Shown here piece by piece: positions 16,954 to 24,832 of a stretch of 64,000 nucleotides of DNA; within the stretch, counting starts at the first letter, position 1, and every line of letters starts with the position of its first letter. The notes beneath the pieces are model-generated. The model did not search any database. It was given only the letters and a program-made list of their open reading frames with translations, and was not told where the DNA came from. A program made the translations under genes and the position numbers. Location of the stretch: positions 62,001 to 126,000 of the forward strand of contig DEZI01000022.1 in assembly GCA_002364755.1 (NCBI GenBank), in the 5' to 3' direction. This DNA is from Stenotrophomonas maltophilia (lineage in GTDB: Bacteria; Pseudomonadota; Gammaproteobacteria; Xanthomonadales; Xanthomonadaceae).

Positions 16954-19167
16954 ATGTCGAGCATTGCTTTGGCCTTGATGGGGCTGAATACCATCGTTTC
17001 CGCAGTGAACTACGAGTATGACGAGCTCGGACGGCTCGTCGCGGAAAGCACCGATCAGGGGCGCAACATCCGTTATGCCTACGATCTTGAAGATCGTCTT
17101 ACCCAGACAACGGACTCGCAGAATCACGCGACCAGGTTTTCCTATGATCCCCGCGGGCGGCTTGTTGTCCAGACCGATGCCGCAGGGGGTACTACTCGTT
17201 TCACCTACGACAAGGGGGATCGGCTTACTTCGGTGACCGATCCGCGTGGGCTGAAAACCACATACCAGACCGATGGCTTCGGCCAGCTGTGGATGCAGTC
17301 CAGTCCGGACACGGGTCGAACCGATCATGAGTACGATGCGGCAGGACAGCGCATCGCAACTGTACGCAGTGACGGCAGTGCAGTCGGCTATGGGTACGAC
17401 GGTCTCGGCCGCCTCACGGCACAGAGCGCAGATGGACAGCAACAGTCCTACACGTATGACAACTGCGTCAACGGAAAGGGGAGGCTGTGTTCCCATGCCG
17501 CGCCGGGGACCAGCGCGCGATTCACCTACTCCGCAGTGGGCCAGCTGGTGAGCCGAACAGATCAGGCCACGCTGTCTGGCAAGATCACCGAAGGTACTGT
17601 GAGCTACACCTATGACGCCATCGGCAGAGGCGCCAGCATCACCTATCCCGATGGAGGTGTTGCACGGTACACGTACAATTCCCTCGGCTACCCACAGTCA
17701 CTCTCGTTGACCAAGGGCACCGTAACCCAGCAGATCATTGGGCCGAGCAAGTACACCTCGCTGGGCACCCTTGAACGCATGCCCTATGGCAACAGCCTGG
17801 TGCAAAGCTTCGCAATGGACGCATCCGGCAGGTTGTCGGCCAAGGCGGTGCGCAATGAGCAGAGCACCGCGCTCAGCCGTACGTCCTATCGCTACAACGG
17901 CGATGATGAAATCACCGCCATCAACGACGACGTAACTGCAAGTCTCAGTCAGACGCTGGGCTACGACCGCTTGGGACGCTTGACCACGCTGGCCCGATCC
18001 GGAACCACGTACACGCTCAGTCACGATGCCGGCGGCAACTACACCGCGCTCAACACCAAGACAGAGGCGACCCGCTACGTCATCGATGCCAAGAGCAACC
18101 GGATGCTGGAGTTCGGCAACGCTGACGGTACGCGCAGCTATCAGTACGATGCGCTGGGAAACCGGATCAGCGAGACATCTGGAAGCCGGATCTCCACGTT
18201 TACTTACGGGCCATTCAATCGGATGGTACAAAGCAACATCGGTGGCCTGCGCACGGACTACCTGATCAATGCACAAGGCCAACGCGTCGGCAAGAGCGGC
18301 GCCAACTCAACGAGTCGCTACTTCTACGCTGGCCAAAATCAACTGTTGTCCGAACAGACAGGCACGACCTGGACGAATTACCTGTGGTTTGGCAACGAAC
18401 TCGTAGGCATTGATCGCAATGGTGCGGTGAACTACATCCACAATGATCACCTTGGCCGACCTGAGTACGCGACCAACAAGACGCAGCAGGTGGTGTGGAA
18501 GGCGTACAACTATGCCTACGGACGCAGCGCCCTCAAGGACGACATCGGTGGCCTGAACATCGGATTCCCGGGGCAGTATTACGATGAAGAGAGTGGGCTC
18601 TGGTACAACGGCTTCCGCGACTATGATGCGAGCGCGGGGCGGTATGTGCAGAGTGATCCAATTGGACTGGCGGGGGGGACAAACACCTACGCATACGTCC
18701 AGGGAAACCCGATCACCGGCATTGATTCGCTTGGCCTATGCAAGACGGACTACCTTGGAGCAGTGCTGGGGGCGGTCGACATGGTCGCAGGAGCCAGCGC
18801 CTTGGCTACAGGCGGGGCAGATGCCATCATTGCGTCCCTTGCCGGAAGCGAGGACCGAGGACTTGTAGGTTTATCTGTGGCTGCCCTTGGCCTTGCAACA
18901 TTTCACGATGGTGCCAACAATCTGGCGACAGCCTTCGACGGCAAACAGAGGACGCCAGCATTGGAAAAAGTCGGCGGTGCAGTACTTGGCGGACACGGAG
19001 CTCAGATTGGCCGATATGCGAGCGACTTCAACACTGTCACGGGCCTGACTAAAGGAATTCGAAGTGTGCTGCGAGGAAACGCGAAGTTTTCAGACGCAAA
19101 CGAAGTTGCCAAAGGAATAAAGGATAATGTGATGGATCCTACATCGCCCTGTGATTGTGGAAAATAA
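16954..19167 (+). CDS. RHS repeat-associated core protein with unique C-terminal tail
   Basis: A 737-residue intact RHS protein. The N-terminus (MSSIALALMGLNTIVSA) is hydrophobic but lacks a basic start, so export is uncertain. YD repeats fill residues 20-530 (YEYDELGRLVAES, FSYDPRGRLV and so on), forming the beta-cage shell of RHS/Tc toxins. The conserved core end is ESGLWYNGFRDYDASAGRYV, QSDPIGLAGGTNTYAYV and NPITGIDSLGL. After it come about 145 residues with Ala/Gly-rich hydrophobic stretches and a terminal SPCDCGK, where RHS proteins normally carry a variable toxin. I recognise no nuclease or ADP-ribosyl motif there. AGGAAAG and CAGGA precede the ATG. Confidence 0.87.
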   Translation: MSSIALALMGLNTIVSAVNYEYDELGRLVAESTDQGRNIRYAYDLEDRLTQTTDSQNHATRFSYDPRGRLVVQTDAAGGTTRFTYDKGDRLTSVTDPRGLKTTYQTDGFGQLWMQSSPDTGRTDHEYDAAGQRIATVRSDGSAVGYGYDGLGRLTAQSADGQQQSYTYDNCVNGKGRLCSHAAPGTSARFTYSAVGQLVSRTDQATLSGKITEGTVSYTYDAIGRGASITYPDGGVARYTYNSLGYPQSLSLTKGTVTQQIIGPSKYTSLGTLERMPYGNSLVQSFAMDASGRLSAKAVRNEQSTALSRTSYRYNGDDEITAINDDVTASLSQTLGYDRLGRLTTLARSGTTYTLSHDAGGNYTALNTKTEATRYVIDAKSNRMLEFGNADGTRSYQYDALGNRISETSGSRISTFTYGPFNRMVQSNIGGLRTDYLINAQGQRVGKSGANSTSRYFYAGQNQLLSEQTGTTWTNYLWFGNELVGIDRNGAVNYIHNDHLGRPEYATNKTQQVVWKAYNYAYGRSALKDDIGGLNIGFPGQYYDEESGLWYNGFRDYDASAGRYVQSDPIGLAGGTNTYAYVQGNPITGIDSLGLCKTDYLGAVLGAVDMVAGASALATGGADAIIASLAGSEDRGLVGLSVAALGLATFHDGANNLATAFDGKQRTPALEKVGGAVLGGHGAQIGRYASDFNTVTGLTKGIRSVLRGNAKFSDANEVAKGIKDNVMDPTSPCDCGK

Positions 19168-19172
19168 ATATC

Positions 19173-19382
19173 ATGAAAGTACTTTTTTGGCTCGGAATCG
19201 CATTCCTTCTGATGCTTCCATTGAATTTCATAGTGGTGACTACCGGAAGATTTCTATCAGGCGAGTCCTTTGGAGAAAAGGAAGTTGTTGGCCTTGGCAT
19301 GGCGATATTCGGAGCAGCAGCAGCGGTCATTCTGTATCGACGGCGCTCACTCGGAAGCTCTAGAGGACAAGGAGAGCGTTAG
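19173..19382 (+). CDS. small two-helix membrane protein, candidate RHS immunity protein
   Basis: A 69-residue protein starting at the ATG at 19173, only five bases after the RHS stop codon. It has two hydrophobic segments (residues 1-24, LFWLGIAFLLMLPLNFIVV, and about 40-55, GLGMAIFGAAAAVILY) followed by a basic tail (RRRSLGSS). Position and size fit a cognate immunity gene, which in RHS loci directly follows the toxin tip. A membrane immunity protein would suit a toxin tail with hydrophobic stretches. No family is recognised, so the role rests only on context. Confidence 0.6.
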   Translation: MKVLFWLGIAFLLMLPLNFIVVTTGRFLSGESFGEKEVVGLGMAIFGAAAAVILYRRRSLGSSRGQGER

Positions 19383-19433
19383 CGGAAGGTGTCGGGAATT
19401 CGCGTTATCGCTGTTCTCCTGATGCTCTTGGCA

Positions 19434-19537
19434 AACAACTGATTCAAGCTTGCGCGCAGGTGCATGGGCTTCAACGTGGAGAACAGCCACTGGCCCAAGT
19501 TGGATTGCAGGAGGTTGCAGGAGCCGCCGCCTCCGCG
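19434..19537 (+). pseudogene. decayed copy of the 3' end of the PA0069-type radical SAM gene
   Basis: Read in frame, this stretch gives NN*FKLARRCMGFNVENSHW and onward. It aligns without gaps to the intact gene's C-terminus (NNRFKLARKRLGFNAQNSHW) encoded at 13274-13377. By hand count there are 22 mismatches in about 104 bases. The arginine codon is a TGA here, so it is not functional. Weak similarity may reach further left to about 19393. It marks the right flank of the RHS genes. Confidence 0.8.
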
Positions 19538-19675
19538 TGCTGACTCAAAGAACTGTCTCCACTGGGTATGCTGGATTTGTACGACACCACCGTTCATGAA
19601 CTATGGCAAAGGACGGCTGGCATCAAGTCCGGTATGGATCGGCCACAGAAGGGCCTCACGCGGAGATTTACCAGG

Positions 19676-20359
19676 ATGCGGCAGCACGCACAGAGAACCA
19701 GAAGCAATGGATCAACGGGGGCGGCTGTGGCTGTGCGCAGTAGTCTGCGCACCCACTCAATTGCGTTGGGCATGCTGGCTTCGTTTCCGGTGATGGCAGA
19801 AGCGGCTGATCGATCGGCGTTCTTCTTGACCCACGCATCATCGGTTGAGGAAAGATGCCTTGAGGTTGATACGAGAAGCCTGCCCTTCTCATGCCACAGA
19901 GTTTCCGATGGTGAACAAACCGTCGTCGCTGTGAGGGACTTCAAGCGTACCTGGAATGCCGACCGTTCGAGCTTCTCAAAGCTGACGGTAGTACTTCCCG
20001 AATCCCCGCGTGTCGGACAGGTCTTCACTATCGGAGAGCAGGGAGTACGCGCGTTCTTCAGCAACGGAGCAAGCGCTTTTGCAGGCAAGAGTGGCTGCTA
20101 CAGCACGGCCGCTACGGGTGAGGTCACCGTCGACGCAGTCGAGCGTCACCGTGTTGAGGTTTCATTGCGGGCGACGTTCACGCTCGCAAGCCCTTTGGAC
20201 TGGCCCGGAGACTGCAATGTTCCTGTCAGCATCCATCGTGCAATCAAGGCCGGCAGCGCGAACATCACCGAACTCGGTGCGTGGGAGGGGAGGCCGCATG
20301 CCGATGACTCTCCCTTTGTAGAGGCGCATCCCTCAAAAAGGCAGTTGGAGCCAGGCTGA
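19676..20359 (+). CDS. hypothetical secreted protein
   Basis: Unrecognised. I chose the ATG at 19676 because GGAG lies 10 bases before it; the frame is open from 19568, and GTG codons at 19727 and 19733 are alternatives. The stretch RSSLRTHSIALGMLASF followed by VMAEAADRS looks like a Sec signal, so the mature protein probably begins near AADRSAFFL and has about 180 residues. It contains four to five cysteines (ERCLEVD, FSCHRV, SGCYSTA, DCNVPV) that could form disulfides in the periplasm. It lies in the low-GC accessory segment after the RHS locus. Confidence 0.6.
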   Translation: MRQHAQRTRSNGSTGAAVAVRSSLRTHSIALGMLASFPVMAEAADRSAFFLTHASSVEERCLEVDTRSLPFSCHRVSDGEQTVVAVRDFKRTWNADRSSFSKLTVVLPESPRVGQVFTIGEQGVRAFFSNGASAFAGKSGCYSTAATGEVTVDAVERHRVEVSLRATFTLASPLDWPGDCNVPVSIHRAIKAGSANITELGAWEGRPHADDSPFVEAHPSKRQLEPG

Positions 20360-20452
20360 TGCCTTCTGCTGTATTCGTCGCCTCGACCTTGCATCAAGGA
20401 CATCTGGACATCCGCTTGACTGGACCACTGGAATCGCGCTCAAGGGAAGCAT

Positions 20453-20821
20453 ATGGGCCACGTGATACCCACCGCTTTGATCTATCTTCTTGGACTCATC
20501 GGCGCAGGTGCCGTTGGTATCCTTCCGGTACGCGTCATGAGAATCCTGCGCGATCTCCGCAGCGTTCGAGGGAGCATGCTCAGGAAGGCATCATCCGTAG
20601 TCGCGAAGCTCGCTATCGCGGCCGCTGCATTGCTGGTCGAAGCTCAGATCCTTCGGCCGCTCTTCGGGTGTCTTACTGGAGCGTACTGCGGTCCTGGTGT
20701 AGCAAGCGGATGGAGTTACCTGGCAGCGCTTGGCGCGACCTACCTGGTTTTTGAAGTCCTCGTGCTTCTACTGCAGCTTGTATACAGAGAGAGAGCGCAA
20801 CAAGCGGCACCAGGAGAATAG
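20453..20821 (+). CDS. hypothetical membrane protein
   Basis: A 122-residue protein with three hydrophobic segments (residues 3-24, 49-66 and 85-109), a basic loop (RVMRILRDLRSVRGSMLRK) and two cysteines in GCLTGAYCGPG. An AAGGGA ribosome site precedes the ATG at 20453. No family is recognised. It lies between two other unknown genes in the accessory segment and shows no motif linking it to the RHS system. Confidence 0.62.
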   Translation: MGHVIPTALIYLLGLIGAGAVGILPVRVMRILRDLRSVRGSMLRKASSVVAKLAIAAAALLVEAQILRPLFGCLTGAYCGPGVASGWSYLAALGATYLVFEVLVLLLQLVYRERAQQAAPGE

Positions 20822-20943
20822 AGCCGAATGCTTCGCTCCCACGCCACAATCCGCGAGGCACCCGAGACGTCTGACGGCGCTGGTGTTCGTTGCCTCTGGT
20901 CTGATGCCGGCCTTTCACTAGTGTTTGGAACCGGGACGTAGAA

Positions 20944-21306
20944 ATGAGATTGCCGTTCACCTTCTCCTGTCCGGCCTGCAGGGCAGCCAGGCAGAGGTTT
21001 CCGATCTACCAGGCAATCGAAAGGAAGACCTGCACCCGCTGCAGCAGCTGTGGATCGGAAGTGGTGTCGGAGCTTGGCTACGTGGCGCCCGCCATCTGGC
21101 ACGTACTGTCGCTGATGGCTTTAGCGCCTCTGGGACTGATCTTCGTTGCCAGCATCCTGACAGCGCAATGGTTCTGGGGCATTGCGGCGCTGATCGCGCA
21201 AGGCGTTCTGACCTGGATGCCGGGGATGTATCTCCACTCGCGAAACGCCACGTTGCCTGTCGCCAACGAGCGACCGAAGTGGTATGGGCGGAAGCAGGTC
21301 TCGTAG
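20944..21306 (+). CDS. zinc-ribbon membrane protein, unknown function
   Basis: A 120-residue protein. The N-terminus holds a zinc-ribbon pattern with CPAC at residues 9-12 and a second cluster, CTRCSSCGSEV, near residues 30-40. Two hydrophobic segments follow (about residues 50-75 and 77-96). The domain order, a cytosolic metal-binding knuckle then a membrane anchor, is typical of many small uncharacterised bacterial proteins. The TAG stop at 21304-21306 is part of the GTAG head of a SMAG palindrome. Confidence 0.65.
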   Translation: MRLPFTFSCPACRAARQRFPIYQAIERKTCTRCSSCGSEVVSELGYVAPAIWHVLSLMALAPLGLIFVASILTAQWFWGIAALIAQGVLTWMPGMYLHSRNATLPVANERPKWYGRKQVS

Positions 21307-21359
21307 CGTCAAGCTTGCTCGACTGAGAGAGAAGAGCAGTCGAGCAAGCTCGACTCTAC
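21303..21359. repeat. SMAG palindrome (dimer) between convergent genes
   Basis: Two inverted arms, GTAGCGTCAAGCTTGCTCGA and the complement of GGTAGAGTCGAGCTTGCTCG, are separated by a short spacer. The GTAG head of each arm supplies the stop codon of the gene running into it from that side. The hairpin may also act as a bidirectional terminator. Confidence 0.85.
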
Positions 21360-22063
21360 CCGCCAAACAGCTTCTGCGCGCTCTGGAAAAGGATCCAGCT
21401 GGTGGCGATGAACTTGTCGCCGCCCTGCGGCCGGTTGCCGCGATGGGTGTGGGTGAACGCGGTCGGGGCGATCAGCAGGCTGCCGGTGCGCGGGGCGATC
21501 TTGCGGCCCTGGAACAGGAACTCGGTCTCGCCCTCTTCAAAGTCGTCGTTGAGGTACAGCGTCCACAACACGTGCCGATGCAACGTCTCGGCCTGCGCAT
21601 CCTTCGGGTACAGCTCGCAGTGCCAGTACGGGTAACCGCCCTCGCCCGCCGCGTACCACTGCAGGTTGATCGCGCCGGGGCGCAGGCAGGTCCGGGCCAG
21701 TTCGGCCAGCTGCTCCGGTGCCATGTCGGGGAAATCCCCGGCTGACAGTCGGCGCGGTTGGCCGTTGCTGTCCTGGATCTGCAACATCAACGGTGCGATC
21801 AGTGCCTGTGGATAACGACGTAGATAAGTCTGCAGCCCGGCGAAAACTGCCTGTTGCAGCGCGTTGTCCACGTCGCGCCACGCATCCAGGCCGCTGATGC
21901 GCAGATCCTTGCTGTGCTTGAGTTCGGGGAATACACCGCTGCCTACCGCACCGGGTTTGAGGCCCTGGCTGCTGCGCATGCGGGCAACGATGGCGGCGCA
22001 CACGTCACTGGGGACGGCGTTGTGGATGACTTCGATGAAATCGACCGGGCCCGGCTCGTGCAT
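21356..22063 (-). CDS. 2OG-Fe(II) oxygenase family protein
   Basis: A 235-residue cytoplasmic dioxygenase-like protein of the 2-oxoglutarate/Fe(II) superfamily (prolyl-hydroxylase-type fold). Likely iron ligands are His148 and Glu150 in YWHCELYPKD and His205 or His207 in FTHTHRGNRP; Arg208 or Lys217 could bind the 2-oxoglutarate carboxylate. The stretch LNDDFEEGETEFLF and ending TSWILF are typical of this fold. An HxE rather than the common HxD pair is worth noting. The substrate is unknown. It is not PiuC-like in sequence. Its TAG stop comes from the SMAG repeat. Confidence 0.78.
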   Translation of the reverse strand: MHEPGPVDFIEVIHNAVPSDVCAAIVARMRSSQGLKPGAVGSGVFPELKHSKDLRISGLDAWRDVDNALQQAVFAGLQTYLRRYPQALIAPLMLQIQDSNGQPRRLSAGDFPDMAPEQLAELARTCLRPGAINLQWYAAGEGGYPYWHCELYPKDAQAETLHRHVLWTLYLNDDFEEGETEFLFQGRKIAPRTGSLLIAPTAFTHTHRGNRPQGGDKFIATSWILFQSAQKLFGG

Positions 22064-22124
22064 GCATGCAATCCTTCGGCGGCAAGGGCTTGATGGTGCC
22101 GTTTGCCGCCGCTGCTGTCACCCC

Positions 22125-22154
22125 GCGGTCATGTCATCGCACTGCCATGACCGC
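22125..22154 (-). terminator. inverted repeat downstream of fbp
   Basis: GCGGTCATG and CATGACCGC form a 9-bp stem with a 12-base loop in the gap between fbp and the downstream oxygenase gene. It has no clear T-run. It could be an fbp terminator or an operator for the oxygenase gene. Confidence 0.4.
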
Positions 22155-22171
22155 TGTAGGGATGGCCGCCT

Positions 22172-23188
22172 TCAAGCGGTCTTCGCGTCATGCTCCTGGT
22201 GATAACGCACCGCTTCGGCCACTTCCTCGCGCGAGCCGAGGAACACCGGCACGCGCTGGTGCAGGTGGTTGGGCTGCATGTCGAGGATGCGTTCGCGACC
22301 GGTGGATGCGGCGCCGCCGGCCTGCTCGACCAGCAGGCCGATCGGGTTGGCTTCGTACATCAGGCGCAGCTTGCCGGCCTTGTCCGGTTCCTTCTTGTCC
22401 CACGGGTAGATGAAGATGCCGCCGCGGGTGAGGATGCGATGCACGTCGGCGACCATGCTGGCGATCCAGCGCATGTTGAAGTTCTTGCCGCGCGCGCCTT
22501 CCCTGCCGGCCAGCAGGTCCTGCACGTAGCCCTGCATCGGTGCTTCCCAGTGGCGCTGGTTGGACATGTTGATGGCGAATTCCTGGGTGGCCGCCGGAAT
22601 CTGCATGTTCTCGGTGGTCAGCACGAACTCGCCGGTCTCGCGGTCCAGGGTGAAGGCATGCGTGCCGTGGCCGACGCTCAGCACCAGCTGGGTGCTGGGC
22701 CCGTAGATGCAGTAGCCGGCGGCAATCTGCTTGCTGCCCGGCTGCAGGAAGGCTTCATCGCCTGGCAGTTCGACGTTGGTCGGGCAGCGCAGCACCGAGA
22801 AGATGGTGCCGACGGAGACGTTGACGTCGATGTTGGAGCTGCCATCGAGGGGATCGAACAGCAGCAGGAAATCACCGCGCGGGTAGATGTCCGGCACCGG
22901 CTGGCTGTGGTCCATCTCTTCCGATGCGCAGGCGGCGAGGTGGCCGCCCCAGGCGTTGGCTTCCAGCAGGATCTCGTTGCTGATGACGTCCAGCTTCTTC
23001 TGCGCTTCGCCCTGCACGTTGCCGGTGCCGGCTTCACCCAGTACGCCGCCGAGGGCGCCCTTGCTGACGGCGATGGAGATGCTGGTGCAGGCGCGGGCGA
23101 CCACGGCGATCAGCTGGCGCAGGTCGGCGTTGATGCGGCCGGCGTGCTGTTCCTGGATCAGGAAGCGGGTCAACGAAGTACGGGACAT
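22172..23188 (-). CDS. fbp: class 1 fructose-1,6-bisphosphatase
   Basis: A cytosolic gluconeogenic enzyme that hydrolyses fructose 1,6-bisphosphate to fructose 6-phosphate. The 338-residue product is the normal length and starts MSRTSLTRFLIQEQ. The metal-binding signature FDPLDGSSNIDVNVSVGTIFS (reading FDPLDGSSNID then NVSVGT) is intact near residues 110-130, and the C-terminal KLRLMYEANPIGLLVEQAGG with GRERILDM is as expected for class 1. It stands alone on the minus strand, upstream of the oxygenase gene. Confidence 0.97.
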   Translation of the reverse strand: MSRTSLTRFLIQEQHAGRINADLRQLIAVVARACTSISIAVSKGALGGVLGEAGTGNVQGEAQKKLDVISNEILLEANAWGGHLAACASEEMDHSQPVPDIYPRGDFLLLFDPLDGSSNIDVNVSVGTIFSVLRCPTNVELPGDEAFLQPGSKQIAAGYCIYGPSTQLVLSVGHGTHAFTLDRETGEFVLTTENMQIPAATQEFAINMSNQRHWEAPMQGYVQDLLAGREGARGKNFNMRWIASMVADVHRILTRGGIFIYPWDKKEPDKAGKLRLMYEANPIGLLVEQAGGAASTGRERILDMQPNHLHQRVPVFLGSREEVAEAVRYHQEHDAKTA

Positions 23189-23314
23189 GGGCGGGCAGGT
23201 CTCGGCAGCGGGAAAACGCCTATTGTCGCTGCTGTGCGCGGCGCGTGCGTGATGGGTTTGAGGCGAAATCGTTTACAGGGGCGTTGCGCCGTGGAAATGG
23301 GGCACTTCGCTTCT

Positions 23315-23386
23315 GTAGAGCCGAGCCCGCGCTCGGCTGCTCATCGTCCGTCACTCCCCGCAAGCCGAGCGTAGGCCCGGCTCCAC
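23315..23386. repeat. SMAG palindrome pair
   Basis: The left arm is GTAGAGCCGAGCCCGCGCTC, continuing GGCTGC. A second, degenerate and inverted arm (CAAGCCGAGCGTAGGCCCGG) lies 22 bases further on. It fills the gap between fbp and the aminotransferase gene, upstream of fbp. Confidence 0.75.
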
Positions 23387-23412
23387 AACAACGCTTGCTG
23401 CAACCGTGACAG

Positions 23413-23441
23413 AAAAACAAAGGCGCCTTTCGGCGCCTTTG
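23413..23441 (-). terminator. Rho-independent terminator of the aminotransferase gene
   Basis: On the minus strand, a perfect 10-bp stem CAAAGGCGCC-GAAA-GGCGCCTTTG is followed by five T. It begins about 24 bases after the aminotransferase stop codon. Confidence 0.9.
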
Positions 23442-23464
23442 TTCTCAAGCATTGCGGCGTTGCT

Positions 23465-24667
23465 TCAGCCCTTGGCGACGGTGGCCACGGCCTTGGCGAC
23501 GTATTCCAGGTTGTTCTGGTTCAGCGCGGCCACGCAGATGCGGCCGGTGCCGACGGCGTAGATGCCGAACTCGTCGCGCAGGCGTTCCACCTGCTCACGG
23601 CTCAGGCCGGAGTAGGAGAACATGCCGGCCTGTTCGTTGATGAAGGCGAACTGCGGGGCACCGGCGGCGGCGAGCTTTTCGACCAGGCCCTGGCGCAGGG
23701 CGTGGATGCGCTCGCGCATCTCGGTCAGTTCCTGCTCCCACATCGCACGCAGGTCCGGGTTGGTCAGCACGCCGGCCACCAGCGCGGCACCGTGGGTGGA
23801 CGGGCTGGAGTAGATCGTGCGGATCACGCGCTTGACCTGCGACTGCACAGCCTTCGCATCAACGGCGGTCGGGGCGACCATCGACAGCGCACCCACGCGT
23901 TCGCCGTACAGAGAGAACGACTTGGAGTACGAGTTGGCGACGATGAAGCTGTCGATGCCGGCTTCGGCGATGATGCGCACGGCGGCGCCATCCTGCTCGA
24001 TGCCCTTGTCGAAGCCCTGGTAGGCCATGTCGATGAAGGGGAACAGCTGCTTGTCCTTCAGGACTTCGGCCACCTGCTTCCACTGGCTGACGGTGAGGTC
24101 GGCGCCGGTGGGGTTGTGGCAGCAGGCGTGCAGCAGCACCACCGTGCCGGCCTGCAGCTTCTGCAGATCGGCCAGCATGCCGTCGAAATCCACGCCATGG
24201 GTGGCGGCGTCGAAGTAGGTGTACTCGACCACGTCGAAGCCAGCGGCACCGAACACCGCGCGATGGTTTTCCCAGCTCGGGTTGCTGATGGCGATGGTGG
24301 CGTGCGGCAGCAGCTTCTTCAGAACGTCGGCGCCGACGCGCAGCGCACCGCTGCCACCGACGGTCTGTGCGGTGGTGACGCGGCCGGCGGCCAGCAGCGG
24401 CGAGTCCTTGCCGAACACCAGTTCACGGGTCGCCTGCGTGTAGGCAGGCAGGCCGTCGATCGGCAGGTAGCCACGCGGTTTGGCTTCGGTGGCGAGCTGC
24501 TGCTCGATCTGCTTCACGGCGCGAAGCAGCGGAATGCGGCCGCTCTCGTCGTAGTAGATGCCCACACCCAGGTTGACCTTGGTCGGGCGGCTGTCGGCGT
24601 TGTACGCCTCGGTCAGGCCCAGGATCGGGTCGCCCGGGACCAGTTCCACGTTTGCAAAGAAGGACAC
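23465..24667 (-). CDS. aromatic/aspartate aminotransferase, class I
   Basis: A cytosolic PLP enzyme of the AspC/TyrB subgroup. From a GTG at 24667 (VSFFANVELVPGDPILGLTE) it is 400 residues, the usual length; an ATG 28 codons upstream would add a non-conserved tail. Family landmarks are VNLGVGIYYDESG, QTVGGSGALRVGAD, LLHACCHNPTGAD, MAYQGFDKG and the PLP lysine in ANSYSKSFSLYGERVGAL, with the substrate arginine near the C-terminus in MFSYSGLSREQVERLRDEF. Whether it prefers aspartate or tyrosine/phenylalanine cannot be read from the sequence. Confidence 0.92.
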   Translation of the reverse strand: MSFFANVELVPGDPILGLTEAYNADSRPTKVNLGVGIYYDESGRIPLLRAVKQIEQQLATEAKPRGYLPIDGLPAYTQATRELVFGKDSPLLAAGRVTTAQTVGGSGALRVGADVLKKLLPHATIAISNPSWENHRAVFGAAGFDVVEYTYFDAATHGVDFDGMLADLQKLQAGTVVLLHACCHNPTGADLTVSQWKQVAEVLKDKQLFPFIDMAYQGFDKGIEQDGAAVRIIAEAGIDSFIVANSYSKSFSLYGERVGALSMVAPTAVDAKAVQSQVKRVIRTIYSSPSTHGAALVAGVLTNPDLRAMWEQELTEMRERIHALRQGLVEKLAAAGAPQFAFINEQAGMFSYSGLSREQVERLRDEFGIYAVGTGRICVAALNQNNLEYVAKAVATVAKG

Positions 24668-24832
24668 GGCAGTACTCGTTCTGTTTAAGGGGGAGAAGAA
24701 GCGCGGGTCGTGAAGCAGCGGCCGTCGGCCACAGCCATGCCATCGTAACAAAGCGTGCCACGCGCGCGGCGGCCGTCGTCACGCCGCACCCCGTACCATG
24801 GCGTGTTGTTTCCCCGCCGTGCGTGTAGCTGA

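Noticed and set aside
20359..20754. A 131-codon frame whose ATG overlaps the stop of the preceding gene (TGATG)
   Set aside because: The overlapping 122-residue frame at 20453 has clear membrane helices and a ribosome site; this one has neither.
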